Origin: a virus
IMG/VR virus record: IMGVR_UViG_3300045996_000931
Location: 1-28,222 of that record
Direction: 5' to 3' (one strand)
DNA: 28,222 bases
Below the pieces are notes generated by a model. That model did no database searches and was not told where the DNA came from. It saw only the letters and a program-made list of their open reading frames with translations. A program made the position numbers and the translations under genes. Shown here one piece after another: positions 1-7,472 of the stretch. Within the stretch, counting starts at the first letter, position 1. The number at the start of each line of letters is the position of its first letter.

Positions 1-26
1 GTTTCCGCTGGTTTCGGGTAGACTTT

Positions 27-494
27 TTATGCCCCCCTCCCCTTCTGTCCTTGTGACATAGGCAAGAAGAACTGCTTGCTCTTCCTAAAGTCCTTCTCGT
101 ATCTAGCTGCTTTGTCTTTGTTACAGTTCCAGCACAGCACTTGTAGGTTAGAGAACGTTAGTGCTAGTGCAGGGTATTTGCTTCTAGGCTTAATGTGGTC
201 TACCTGTATTCGATGCCGACTGCCACAGCGCATACACACATGGCCATACTCGACGAGTACTTGCTGCCTTAGTTGCTTCCATGCATCGCTATGTAAGAAT
301 GCGTCAGCGCTATCCTTAGCGACTCTCTCTTGGAGCGCTTCCTTCGCAATGCTGGCATAGTATTCTTCCATGCTCACACCCACGCGGAGCTGCTTAGCAA
401 CCCTGGCGTAATGCGCTGCTTTGTTCTCTGCTACCTTCTCTGGGTTGTTCTTAATCCAATCCCTCAGGTTTCCTGATAGAATGCTTCCAGTCAT
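27..494 (-). CDS. HNH endonuclease (distal copy)
   Basis: A 155-residue protein with a compact HNH nuclease domain at about residues 70-135. A first zinc knuckle (CMRC) is followed by the histidine core VDHIKP and then an asparagine-rich stretch leading to a second knuckle (CWNC). The N-terminal 65 residues are charged and helical with no recognised domain. HNH proteins of this type often sit next to terminase genes in phages that cut DNA at cos sites, where they can stimulate terminase cleavage; terminase would be expected just past the left edge, which is inference. The start ATG lies behind GGAAAA. A 162-bp gap with two hairpins separates it from the upstream small gene. Confidence 0.88.
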   Translation of the reverse strand: MTGSILSGNLRDWIKNNPEKVAENKAAHYARVAKQLRVGVSMEEYYASIAKEALQERVAKDSADAFLHSDAWKQLRQQVLVEYGHVCMRCGSRHRIQVDHIKPRSKYPALALTFSNLQVLCWNCNKDKAARYEKDFRKSKQFFLPMSQGQKGRGA

Positions 495-523
495 TGGCGT
501 TTTCCGTGAACGTTGACGACAAG

Positions 524-557
524 AAGCCGGTAAGAGTTGGTAGCTCTTAACCGGCTT
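524..557 (-). terminator. Hairpin with AAGCCGGT arms, possible weak terminator
   Basis: Arms AAGCCGGT and ACCGGCTT close an inner AAGAG/CTCTT stem with one bulged base, giving a strong hairpin between two minus-strand genes. Only a short T-poor run follows on either strand, so termination is uncertain; a processing site or structural element is equally possible. The inner 17 nt equals a hairpin I recall from the ColE1 replication primer RNA. Confidence 0.45.
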
Positions 558-592
558 CGTTATTTCTGCTTATCTGGGTATTGGTGCGGTGA

Positions 593-617
593 GACATGCT
601 GACGAATGCCGCATGTC
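593..617. repeat. Inverted repeat GACATGC/GCATGTC
   Basis: Perfect 7-bp arms GACATGC and GCATGTC are separated by 11 bp in the 162-bp gap between two minus-strand genes (495-656). With the neighbouring hairpin at 524-557 it suggests a structured or protein-bound spacer. A cos-related role is conceivable because HNH genes flank it, but nothing in the sequence proves this. Confidence 0.4.
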
Positions 618-656
618 CAGTGGCTGTACTACGAACGCATATTTAATGCTGCTGTT

Positions 657-821
657 CTAGGGATTGGGATCGTTTCCCACTTTGATGGTCGCGTATCCCT
701 TCTCTAGATACTCAGATAATAGCTTATTGCCACGCTCTAATGCCTTGTGAGCAGCCTTCTTTGGTCTGCCATACTTGACCTGTCTAATGAACTTCTGTGC
801 CTCAGCACCGCGCAGTATCAT
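657..821 (-). CDS. Small basic protein with GRPKK motif (54 aa)
   Basis: A 54-residue reading frame beginning MILRGAEAQ and ending VGNDPNP. It is lysine/arginine rich and has an AT-hook-like GRPKK near residue 18, followed by a predicted helix. The ATG is preceded by ACAGGACA, a reasonable ribosome site at the right distance. It is in line with the genes on either side and begins 23 bp after the stop of the small membrane protein gene. The AT-hook resemblance hints at DNA binding, but a five-residue match is weak evidence and I do not recognise the family. Confidence 0.6.
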   Translation of the reverse strand: MILRGAEAQKFIRQVKYGRPKKAAHKALERGNKLLSEYLEKGYATIKVGNDPNP

Positions 822-844
822 GACTTGTCCTGTATCTATTCCAA

Positions 845-973
845 TTACGATAAGAGGTTAAACGCTACAACGAATACTAGAGGAGCTGCTATTGAGTACA
901 TTACAACTGTAACGACCGCTGTATATCCGCTCATACCACTGCGCTCTGTGGCAGGCTGAGGTATTGGATTCAC
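845..973 (-). CDS. Small single-pass membrane protein (42 aa)
   Basis: A 42-residue frame starting at GTG, whose last two bases overlap the upstream HNH stop codon (GTGA), a common translational-coupling arrangement. The N-terminus is proline-rich, then residues ~17-40 form one hydrophobic segment (TAVVTVVMYSIAAPLVFVVA). The size and single membrane span fit the many tiny phage membrane proteins, including some holins, but there is no specific signature. Its place between an HNH gene and a small basic gene gives no further clue. The exact overlap and the clear membrane segment support it being real. Confidence 0.55.
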   Translation of the reverse strand: MNPIPQPATERSGMSGYTAVVTVVMYSIAAPLVFVVAFNLLS

Positions 974-1344
974 GTTCTATGCCAATGATGATCTTTCGAA
1001 GTAGGATAGCCATTCACATCGCAGCCCGCATTCATACGTGGCTTTGATGTAATGCCTCTTGCCTTGTTGGATTCGCTCTGTGTCTTAGCTTTGTGGCAGT
1101 CAGTACATAATCCCTGTGTGTTATCAGGATCGTCTGTTCCGCCTTCAGCTAGATTGATGATGTGATCTCGTTCAGTTGCGAGCCTGCTTATTCCTTTGCG
1201 CTGGCAATGAACGCAATAGGGATTGCGCTTGAATAGCTCAGCGCGTGCTTGCTGTAGCGCTCTACCTCTTAAACGCTTATCACTGGTGATTGATTGCCTA
1301 GACCATCCGCGTTGCGCTGATGTGGGGCGCTTATTCAGTGGCAA
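970..1344 (-). CDS. HNH endonuclease (proximal copy)
   Basis: A 124-residue HNH protein. A CVHC zinc knuckle near residue 45 is followed by the active-site segment ERDHII, then a DPDNTQGLCTDCH block that carries the conserved Asn and the second zinc pair. The basic N-terminus (residues 1-40) probably touches DNA. This is the classic short phage HNH form found close to terminase small subunits. Its start overlaps the end of the preceding 72-residue gene by 14 bp and its stop overlaps the GTG of the following membrane protein gene. It differs clearly from the other HNH protein at 27-494, so the two are not a recent duplication. Confidence 0.9.
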   Translation of the reverse strand: MPLNKRPTSAQRGWSRQSITSDKRLRGRALQQARAELFKRNPYCVHCQRKGISRLATERDHIINLAEGGTDDPDNTQGLCTDCHKAKTQSESNKARGITSKPRMNAGCDVNGYPTSKDHHWHRT

Positions 1345-1549
1345 TGTTGATTATGCTGAACACGGAGGCGATGAGCTCTTCGATCTTTTGCTCTGGTATA
1401 CCTTGAGATAGCGCCTGATCTACGACATTATCAATACGCTCTCCGTGCTTATCTACCATAAACTCGATAAATTGCTGCCGATCCATCCCGTTTACAACGC
1501 CTTCCTGGGTTACGCTTAGGCATCGTCTGAATAAGGCTTCGTGTTTCAC
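1331..1549 (-). CDS. Hypothetical protein (72 aa), first late gene
   Basis: A 72-residue, mostly helical acidic protein with no recognised domain. It starts at GTG, 6-8 bases after AGGAAAG. It is the first gene after the predicted late promoter and terminator, so it should be expressed only when transcription passes that terminator. Its 3' end overlaps the HNH start by 14 bp, which argues for co-translation. Because the spacing before terminase-proximal HNH genes is conserved in many phages, a packaging-related helper is possible, but this is only context. Confidence 0.7.
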   Translation of the reverse strand: MKHEALFRRCLSVTQEGVVNGMDRQQFIEFMVDKHGERIDNVVDQALSQGIPEQKIEELIASVFSIINIATE

Positions 1550-1623
1550 TTATCTTTCCTGCGTTCGAATGTGTAGCTATCGTTAGGATTGGGCGGTACT
1601 GGAGGAATGCCGATCACAGAATG

Positions 1624-1648
1624 AAAAAAGCCACCTCAAGGATGGCTT
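1624..1648 (-). terminator. Rho-independent terminator after the late promoter (tR'-like)
   Basis: AGCCA and TGGCT arms, with CCT/AGG pairing inside, are followed on the minus strand by six T residues. It lies ~35-55 nt downstream of the predicted late start and ahead of the first late gene, exactly where a Q-dependent phage places its tR' terminator. Confidence 0.85.
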
Positions 1649-1687
1649 TGGGGATGTGAAGTGAATATAACTCTACTATATACGTGA

Positions 1688-1716
1688 AGCATACCGAATC
1701 GTCTTGAGCTTGTCAA
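1688..1716 (-). promoter_or_regulatory. Predicted late promoter (pR'-like)
   Basis: On the minus strand TTGACA (1716-1711) and TATGCT (1693-1688) are separated by exactly 17 bp; the start is predicted at about 1681. A second -10-like hexamer TATAGT covers +2 to +7, where lambdoid late promoters hold the sigma-dependent pause needed for Q loading. The -35 box overlaps the last codons of the Q-like gene. Confidence 0.75.
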
Positions 1717-2204
1717 GCAGCGGTCATCAGTAATTGTGATTGCTCCATTTCCCGCCATAACGCGCCCATCGCCTGAGAGTTGATCTTATCGAGCGCACCA
1801 TACCCTTTGCTGCGTAGCATGACAGCCTGCAAGTACCCGACCCTCATGCCGCTCTTCAGGTCTGCCAGCACCAACTTGTCTCCACAGTACCCGCGTATGA
1901 TCTGCTCTATTGCGCGCCGGTTATGCAATCCCGTTCCGAAGTGTGCCGCTAGGTGATTGACCAATATATCGAACCCGGATGAGTCGCGGCCAAACTGCGC
2001 CTTTATGTAGGCAATGTGCAAGGGTGACAATACACGGTCGCACAGAGTCATGATCAGAGCTGCTTGAGCGTGCCTATCCTGCGGAGTTAGTTCGCCATGT
2101 CCTGATGCGCCGCGCATGCCGTTGATGGATGATGTTTTAACTATCGGTCGATTCGTTGTTTCATATGCCCATCTCAGGGCATGACCGGGACTTCTAAATA
2201 GCAT
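1713..2204 (-). CDS. Putative late antiterminator, Q-like by position
   Basis: A 163-residue basic protein that I do not assign to a known Q family by sequence. It starts at MLFRSP, chosen because GGAGGA lies 5 bp before that ATG and the upstream gene ends 8 bp inside it; longer versions would overlap more. Residues ~60-130 contain helices with an LSPLHIAYIKAQFG stretch and an NRRAIEQIIRGY stretch resembling helix-turn-helix or sigma-region-4 folds. It is the last gene of the nin-like block and is followed immediately by a strong promoter and terminator. That is the lambda Q context, and is the main argument for its role. Confidence 0.65.
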   Translation of the reverse strand: MLFRSPGHALRWAYETTNRPIVKTSSINGMRGASGHGELTPQDRHAQAALIMTLCDRVLSPLHIAYIKAQFGRDSSGFDILVNHLAAHFGTGLHNRRAIEQIIRGYCGDKLVLADLKSGMRVGYLQAVMLRSKGYGALDKINSQAMGALWREMEQSQLLMTAA

Positions 2205-2397
2205 TGCTTCCTCCATTCTGTTTGCGCCATGCAACCTTTGCCTGAATATCAATAGACCGGCTCTGTGTGTAATACCTGTCCTTGCGCACGCGTACAGGCT
2301 CTACAGTGGGCTTACGCATCCTCTTTGATGCCAATGCACGTTGACCGTCGATAATGTCCAGTGGCGAGCCATACATCCATGATGGGAGAGCCGTCAT
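2194..2397 (-). CDS. Hypothetical basic protein (67 aa)
   Basis: A 67-residue protein rich in Arg/Lys with no recognised domain. The ATG overlaps the previous stop (ATGA), and the stop lies 8 bp inside the next gene, so it is embedded in a fully coupled string. GGATGAAG upstream serves as ribosome site. The basic central part (residues 23-45) could bind nucleic acid. It occupies the nin-region slot before the Q-like gene, where lambdoid phages carry varied small dispensable proteins. Confidence 0.65.
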   Translation of the reverse strand: MTALPSWMYGSPLDIIDGQRALASKRMRKPTVEPVRVRKDRYYTQSRSIDIQAKVAWRKQNGGSNAI

Positions 2398-2588
2398 TTC
2401 TTCATCCGGTTAATCTGTCTTGAACGCTGAGCCATGCGCCTTACTGATCGCTCTTGGTTGCGCTTGGATGAGCCAGCAGGACCGTAGCTGCGATGCGCGA
2501 CTCCATCGTTACGGGCCACTGAGAAAGACCCTGCGGATAGCGCCAATGCTGCAATCGCGCCCATTCTTATTTTCATTACACCGCTCAC
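2394..2588 (-). CDS. Small basic protein with hydrophobic N-terminus (64 aa)
   Basis: A 64-residue protein starting at GTG, supported by a perfect GGAGGT six bases upstream inside the end of the previous gene. Residues 6-25 (KIRMGAIAALALSAGSFSVA) look like a signal peptide with a possible cleavage after SVA; the remainder is Arg/Ser/Asn rich and strongly basic. It may be exported or membrane-tethered; no family is recognised. It abuts the Ref-like gene and overlaps the next gene by the ATGA rule. The GTG-plus-strong-SD start makes it more credible than its composition alone would. Confidence 0.6.
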   Translation of the reverse strand: MSGVMKIRMGAIAALALSAGSFSVARNDGVAHRSYGPAGSSKRNQERSVRRMAQRSRQINRMKK

Positions 2589-2861
2589 CTATCTACCTCC
2601 ATAAAGATTCTCAATCGTTTGAGCCAGCAAGCTAAGCTCAGTCTCTTTCATTACCTTAAGCATGATCTGTTGGCCGTGTATGCCGTTGCGCTCGCCTTGG
2701 TGGCAATCTTTGCAAAGAGGTATCGTGCACCAGTCAGCACAACGCCTTCCCTGAATACGACCTTCCAGCAAGTGATGTGCATCCGATGGAGCAGACTTGC
2801 CGCACAGTGAGCACGGAAGCGATTTAACGCGCTCGATGTGGGCCCGCTCTGCTTTACTCAC
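2589..2861 (-). CDS. Ref-like HNH nuclease (90 aa)
   Basis: A 90-residue protein matching the C-terminal nuclease fold of P1 Ref (RecA-dependent nuclease). CSLCGK near residue 17 is followed by DAHHL, a GRRCADWCTIPLC segment and CHQGERNGIHG, which supply zinc ligands and the HNH histidines. In P1, Ref cuts DNA where RecA filaments pair strands; here the domain stands alone, as in other short phage versions. It starts at a GTG overlapping the NinB stop (GTGA) with AGGAGGT upstream. Its place beside NinB and RusA puts it in a recombination block. Confidence 0.75.
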   Translation of the reverse strand: MSKAERAHIERVKSLPCSLCGKSAPSDAHHLLEGRIQGRRCADWCTIPLCKDCHQGERNGIHGQQIMLKVMKETELSLLAQTIENLYGGR

Positions 2862-3289
2862 CCATACCTCCTATTCATCATTTCCTCGCCCCGGTTAGGC
2901 TCAGTCCATTTCACGTTATTGTTTGCGCCCCATGCCAGCATGTACTCGATAACGCTGGACAACCTTCTAACCCCCATGTCTGCGCTGCTTTCTCGCAAGT
3001 TAAGAAACTCGCCTTCTATTCCGGGAACGCACTCTGCTTCCTGATTGGTTGCCACAGCATGACCGGAGATAAATATCAACTTCCACTGCTTAATAGTCCT
3101 ACTCTTACCTAGAAACTTGCACTGTTCTGATACGTCGGTGCACATGGCGTGAAACTTCGCGTTTTGTGCGAGCGTCCTAGTTTTCTGCTTCAAGATGCAG
3201 ACAAAATCATCAGGAGCCGCATCGATACACTTATGAGCGTATTGACGCTGAGCAGGGCCGACGAGGAAGATGGTTTGACGGTCAGTCAT
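2858..3289 (-). CDS. ninB: NinB recombination protein
   Basis: A 143-residue member of the NinB family (lambda NinB/Orf). It shows the family hallmarks LAQNAKFHAM near residue 40, a KQWKLIFISGH stretch and a C-terminal IEYMLAWGANNNVKW helix. Lambda Orf is a dimeric single-strand DNA binding mediator that helps load recombinase on SSB-coated DNA and can replace RecFOR. ATG overlaps the RusA stop (ATGA). With RusA upstream and a Ref-like nuclease downstream it forms a compact homologous-recombination cassette, separate from the exonuclease and SSB genes in the opposite operon. Confidence 0.9.
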   Translation of the reverse strand: MTDRQTIFLVGPAQRQYAHKCIDAAPDDFVCILKQKTRTLAQNAKFHAMCTDVSEQCKFLGKSRTIKQWKLIFISGHAVATNQEAECVPGIEGEFLNLRESSADMGVRRLSSVIEYMLAWGANNNVKWTEPNRGEEMMNRRYG

Positions 3290-3708
3290 AGCTCTTCCGT
3301 CACCAAAACTTCAGTACGGGAAGCGGGCCCATATCGCTTTGAAACAATGAGGGTGGTCACCTGTTTATCGTCCAGCCAGACGATGTCGTTGCATGCGTCC
3401 ATTAATAGCTTTACTGTGTTATCGATGTCCGGCTTTGATGTCGGGTGAATGCCTCCTTCTAATGCGCTACGCTTCTTTTTTTCTGACCAACTGACTGGGG
3501 GCGTGACCAACAGAGAGAGATTCACCCGCACAGGCCCGTCCATTACCGGCGCACCGTTCATTGCCTCATGCGCATACATTTTCACGAGGTTTTCATAGCT
3601 CGCCGTCTTCTCTGGCGTGTAGGCAGTCACATGCTTACCACGGCGCGCGAAACGCGGCCTGCCCTTCCCTACTGGTACGCCGGGAATCTCGAAACGGATT
3701 ACAACCAT
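3286..3708 (-). CDS. rusA: RusA Holliday-junction resolvase
   Basis: A 140-residue RusA endonuclease, the usual family length. The N-terminus GVPVGKGRPRF is diagnostic. Acidic metal ligands lie in KPDIDN (Asp94, Asp96) and in WLDD (Asp113/114), with Lys100 as the likely catalytic lysine. RusA dimers cut four-way junctions symmetrically, clearing recombination and replication intermediates before packaging. AGGAGGGGAG precedes the ATG. It lies in the nin-like block between a 38-residue membrane protein, which overlaps its start by 10 bp, and NinB. Confidence 0.95.
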   Translation of the reverse strand: MVVIRFEIPGVPVGKGRPRFARRGKHVTAYTPEKTASYENLVKMYAHEAMNGAPVMDGPVRVNLSLLVTPPVSWSEKKKRSALEGGIHPTSKPDIDNTVKLLMDACNDIVWLDDKQVTTLIVSKRYGPASRTEVLVTEEL

Positions 3709-3815
3709 CTCCCCTCCTGTCTCTGAACCTGAACAATGCGAGCTGTGACGACGATAACGAGCGCTACAGTGGCAATTGAGTGCGTAGTGATAAAGACGAG
3801 GTACTCGGGAGTCAT
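3699..3815 (-). CDS. Tiny single-span membrane protein (38 aa)
   Basis: A 38-residue frame whose ATG overlaps the stop of the previous small gene (ATGA) and whose stop lies just inside rusA. Residues 5-27 are hydrophobic (YLVFITTHSIATVALVIVVT), followed by a basic tail RIVQVQRQEGRW. That predicts an N-out/C-in single-pass peptide. GAGGGTGAAGG is a suitable ribosome site. The function is unknown. Exact coupling on both sides and a clean membrane segment support it as a genuine short gene. Confidence 0.6.
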   Translation of the reverse strand: MTPEYLVFITTHSIATVALVIVVTARIVQVQRQEGRWL

Positions 3816-3988
3816 GCCTTCACCCTCTTAACCTTTACTGCCGTGTAGGAGTACATCGGCGCTGGCAGTCCTTTCTTCACGCGAGCTTTCTCCTCATCCT
3901 TCGTTTCATAGCAATAGTTCTGAATCAAAGTCTCAGCGATAACCTTCTCTATGCTGCCGTCGGATAGAATCCGGGTATCGCCGATCAT
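3812..3988 (-). CDS. Hypothetical protein (58 aa) after DnaB
   Basis: A 58-residue charged protein starting MIGDTRILSDG and ending KRVKA. Its ATG overlaps the DnaB stop (TAATG) and its stop overlaps the next ATG. The middle is Lys/Glu rich and helical (KDEEKARVKKG). No family is recognised. Position directly after the helicase suggests a replication-linked role but is not decisive. Confidence 0.6.
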   Translation of the reverse strand: MIGDTRILSDGSIEKVIAETLIQNYCYETKDEEKARVKKGLPAPMYSYTAVKVKRVKA

Positions 3989-5256
3989 TACCCGCCCACC
4001 TTAAAGCCGCGTTCGACCGGCTTGCTATATTTCTCTATCCGCGGGCCGTCGTAGTTACCAAAGCGCGTGTACTCGCCATCAAAGGTAAGCCGCACATCAC
4101 CTAGTGCCCCGTTGCGATGCTTGCGGAAAATTACTTCCGCGGTTCCTTTTGCCTCACTGTTCTCGTCGTAAACCTCGTCGCGATAGATGAAAGCGATCAG
4201 GTCAGCGTCCTGCTCTATCTCTCCAGATTCACGCAGATCCGACATGACCGGGCGCTTATCTGCCCGCTCCTCAACCCTCCGGCTAAGTTGAGATAGCGCG
4301 ATAACTGGAACCGCGAACTCTTTAGCAATCTGCTTCAGGCCGCGGCTAATGCTTCCAATCTCTTCATTCCGGTTATTGCCCTGCCCTCTCATCAACTGGA
4401 GGTAGTCAACAACAATCAGGGATAGGCCGTGCTGACGTTTGATGCGTCTGCAGCGTGAGCGGATATGCCCGACCGTGACTGCCGGGGTATCGTCAATCTG
4501 CATATTCAGCCCGAACAGGTGACGCACCGCTTCGCTGCGGCCAGTCGTGGCTGTGTGGTACTTGAGCATCCGGCTTGCGAGCTGCCTGCGACTCATTTCC
4601 ATGGAGAAAACGGCAGCCGGCTGAGACTTTGAGACGTGTTCCGCTATCTGCAAAGCCAGACTCGTTTTGCCCATGGACGGACGCGCGCCGATAATGATCA
4701 GGTCGGTATTGCCCAGGCCGTTTGTTAGCGCATCAATCTCACGCAAACCAGACATCAGGCCCGTATGTTCCCCGTCCTCCCATTCAACAGCCTCTGCGAT
4801 CGCAGTTGCCAGGGGCACGTAGTCGCGCTCTGTTTCGTTGTCCAGTACCGAGAGGATCTTCGTCTCAGCCTCGATAGCGACATCCTTTGGATCAGCCTTC
4901 GAGTCACAAGCCTGGGAGATTTCCTCAGCTGCGGCACGCAGCCTGCGAAGGATCGCGGCGTCTTCGATTGACTTGGCGTAGCTCCTGATATTCGCGGCCG
5001 TGTTAACGCCATCACGCAAGGATTGAAGGTATTGCCACCCGCCGATACGCTCCAGCTCGCCGTGAGCATCCATCGCTTCAGCAAGCAGGATGATGTCGAC
5101 TGGCTTACCGGCATCGAGCATCTTCTGCATCGCGCGATAGATCATCTTGTGATCGTCGCGCAGGAATGCAGAGCCGGGAAAGTTGGGGATACGGTCGTAT
5201 GCCCCGTTGTCGCGTAGCAGAGCGCCAAGGAGGGATTGCTCGCTCTCGATACTCAC
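3988..5256 (-). CDS. dnaB: Replicative DNA helicase, DnaB-like
   Basis: A 422-residue DnaB-family helicase. Residues 1-100 form the all-helical N-terminal domain (EQSLLGALL...), 155-400 the RecA-type motor. Walker A is GARPSMGKTS (190-199), Walker B LIVVDYLQLM (280-289), and LSQLSRRVEER and DLRESGEIEQDAD follow as expected. It would unwind the fork 5'-3' after loading by the O-like initiator; no separate DnaC/P-type loader gene is seen, so loading may be direct. I prefer the second GTG as start because it overlaps the upstream stop (GTGA) and has GGAG 8 bp before; a GTG two codons upstream is the alternative. It is ~50 residues shorter than E. coli DnaB. Confidence 0.95.
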   Translation of the reverse strand: MSIESEQSLLGALLRDNGAYDRIPNFPGSAFLRDDHKMIYRAMQKMLDAGKPVDIILLAEAMDAHGELERIGGWQYLQSLRDGVNTAANIRSYAKSIEDAAILRRLRAAAEEISQACDSKADPKDVAIEAETKILSVLDNETERDYVPLATAIAEAVEWEDGEHTGLMSGLREIDALTNGLGNTDLIIIGARPSMGKTSLALQIAEHVSKSQPAAVFSMEMSRRQLASRMLKYHTATTGRSEAVRHLFGLNMQIDDTPAVTVGHIRSRCRRIKRQHGLSLIVVDYLQLMRGQGNNRNEEIGSISRGLKQIAKEFAVPVIALSQLSRRVEERADKRPVMSDLRESGEIEQDADLIAFIYRDEVYDENSEAKGTAEVIFRKHRNGALGDVRLTFDGEYTRFGNYDGPRIEKYSKPVERGFKVGG

Positions 5257-7472
5257 TCGCACGGCTCCATGTCGGCAAACAGCCCATCCTGATTGCTGGC
5301 AGCATGCTCCATGTTTTTACATGCAAGCTCGAAGTAGCTCCGCTTGAGCTCCGCGCCGATGAACTTGCGGCCCATCTTGACTGCCGTGTAGCCCTCAGAC
5401 GCGATGCCGGTAAAGGGCGATAGGACTAGGTCGCCCGGATTGCTCCACAGCTCTATGGCTCGCTCTATAACGTCAAGCTGCAGCGGGCATATGTGGCGCT
5501 CATCCTCGTTCTCCCTGGCGGCCCGGTACTGCAAAGTTCTGGTAGGGTTAACGTCGAACCAGACTGGAGAGGCGTACTTCTGCCAGAGGTCAACAGGGAA
5601 TGATTCGTGGGTATGGGCTATCGGGCTAGGGTTGACGCCAGGCTTACGGAATGTAACGAGGTAATCTGGTATTCCCTGCCGGCTCATGCTGCTATCTTTA
5701 CGGATCGTCTTGTGCAGCAATCCGAGAGCCTTGGTGCGCTGCATCGCAGTTACCGGGTCCTTCCAGATGCAGACCTCTGAGTGATAAATCCATCCGTGGG
5801 ATTGGAACAATCTGATAATGTCGCCACGGAAATCCTTGATACCGATGAACCCATCATTCTGTTTGCTGGTAGGCAGGTTCATGCAATGAACAGAGCACAA
5901 CCGGCCATCTTTCGTTACACGGAACAAGTCTTTAACCAGAAAGCCGAAGTGCTCAAAGAACTCATCCTCGCTCTTGCTGTTGCCCATGTCACGGTCTGAG
6001 TTTGAGTACGTGTATAGGCTTGCGAATGGCGGGCTAAACACGGTGAAATCGATTTTTCCGCTTTCAATCTCGCTCACAACCTCAACACAATCCCCAAGAT
6101 GAATAGTCCAGTCTTTGCCGGTTGCTACATCGCGCGTGTATTCCGATTTTTCAGCAGTCATTCCGAATATCCTCCGTTGCATAAAGCCTTTCATGTGCTC
6201 GACCATGCGAGCGCTCATTTCGTTGTGCTGCGCCTCTTTCCGCTTAATGCTATCCAGAATCGGACGCTCAACATCCGACAGGAAAACGTGAACATTAACC
6301 TCTTCAGTCTGGCCGAAACGCCAGCATCTACGGATGGCCTGGTAGAACGACTCGAACGAATGATCCAGTCCCACGAAAGCCATGTTGTTGCAGTGCTGCC
6401 AGTTCATGCCATATCCGCAGATAGACGGTTTGCTGACGAGATCGCGGTATATGCCATCCGTGAAGCCGTCCATCGCGCGCTCTTTGTGCTCGATAGAATC
6501 CGAGCCGGATACAGTCACCGCGTCAGGTATAGATTTCCCTAAAGCGTCGCTTTCTGCGTTCATGTGACACCAGACGAGCCACGAATCAGACGAGTTATTT
6601 ACGAGAGACGCGACTGCCGCGACTCTCTCATCCATGCTTTCTCTCTTGGCCGCGCGCTGCTCATTCAACCCAATGGCGGGAAGAGCGAATAACTGCCCTG
6701 GCGCCGGTCGATCCGTTTCGATGACGTGCTCATGGATATGTAGCGCTGGTAAATCATATGCGCCATCGTCGAATCCAATATCTGACGGTTTGCGAATAAC
6801 CACCGCCCAGGTCGAGAGCCATTCCCAAAACTTCTCTTCTCCGTGGCCCTTCAGTCTCCACTTCGCGGTATCCCCGCCGTCATGGATAAAGAACATGGCG
6901 AGCATTTCTTCGCGGCTCATCACGCCAACGAACTCAGCCTGATTGCCTAGCTCCATGAAGTCGTTGGGGGACGGGGTTGCGGTGCAGGACAAACGATAAG
7001 GCACGGACCTTGACGCTTCGAGTATTGCCGATCGCGTCTTGCCATCGTGTGATTTGAGAATGCTCGACTCATCCAATACCAGGCCCGCGAAGTCTGAGAA
7101 GTTGAACCTCTCCATCATTTCGTAATTCGTAACGACTATGCCTTGCGGGCTCTGTGGCTGACTGCGGTGATATGTCGCTTCAATACCGAACTTTGCTGCC
7201 TCTCGGATGGTTTGGTGCGCCACAGACAGCGGCGCAAGGATCAGCGCCGGCTTGCCAGTGTGCTTCACTACCAGATCAGCCCAGGTCGTTTGCATGGCAG
7301 TCTTACCTAGTCCGGTATCAGCGAATATTGCTGATCTGCCACGGCCGAGCGCCCAACGTACGAGCACTTTCTGAAACTCAAAAAGAGGCGATCCAATTTC
7401 ATCCAATGAAATATCAAACCCTGATGCAACCTCTCTCAGCTTCTTATTCTCTATAAATTCCTGATATTGCAT
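5253..7472 (-). CDS. SNF2/DEAD-type helicase fused to DNA methyltransferase
   Basis: A 739-residue two-module enzyme. Residues 30-400 are a superfamily-2 ATPase: Walker A ADTGLGKTA (51-59), DESS (134-137), SCTATPSP (162-169) and QAIRRCWRFGQ (378-388). Residues 455-720 are a beta-class amino-methyltransferase: SPPF catalytic motif (480-483), then a specificity region, then the AdoMet-binding SPFTGIASEG (685-694). SPPF rather than DPPY favours N4-cytosine methylation, though N6-adenine cannot be excluded. The start is ATG at 7472 behind CGGAG; a frame extends 37 codons upstream without a ribosome site. It lies between the initiator and helicase genes. Restriction evasion or replication-coupled methylation are inferences. 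Confidence 0.92.
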   Translation of the reverse strand: MQYQEFIENKKLREVASGFDISLDEIGSPLFEFQKVLVRWALGRGRSAIFADTGLGKTAMQTTWADLVVKHTGKPALILAPLSVAHQTIREAAKFGIEATYHRSQPQSPQGIVVTNYEMMERFNFSDFAGLVLDESSILKSHDGKTRSAILEASRSVPYRLSCTATPSPNDFMELGNQAEFVGVMSREEMLAMFFIHDGGDTAKWRLKGHGEEKFWEWLSTWAVVIRKPSDIGFDDGAYDLPALHIHEHVIETDRPAPGQLFALPAIGLNEQRAAKRESMDERVAAVASLVNNSSDSWLVWCHMNAESDALGKSIPDAVTVSGSDSIEHKERAMDGFTDGIYRDLVSKPSICGYGMNWQHCNNMAFVGLDHSFESFYQAIRRCWRFGQTEEVNVHVFLSDVERPILDSIKRKEAQHNEMSARMVEHMKGFMQRRIFGMTAEKSEYTRDVATGKDWTIHLGDCVEVVSEIESGKIDFTVFSPPFASLYTYSNSDRDMGNSKSEDEFFEHFGFLVKDLFRVTKDGRLCSVHCMNLPTSKQNDGFIGIKDFRGDIIRLFQSHGWIYHSEVCIWKDPVTAMQRTKALGLLHKTIRKDSSMSRQGIPDYLVTFRKPGVNPSPIAHTHESFPVDLWQKYASPVWFDVNPTRTLQYRAARENEDERHICPLQLDVIERAIELWSNPGDLVLSPFTGIASEGYTAVKMGRKFIGAELKRSYFELACKNMEHAASNQDGLFADMEPCE

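Noticed and set aside
524-557. A ColE1-type plasmid replication origin
   Set aside because: Only a 17-nt hairpin core is shared; the rest of RNAII, RNAI and the priming site are absent.
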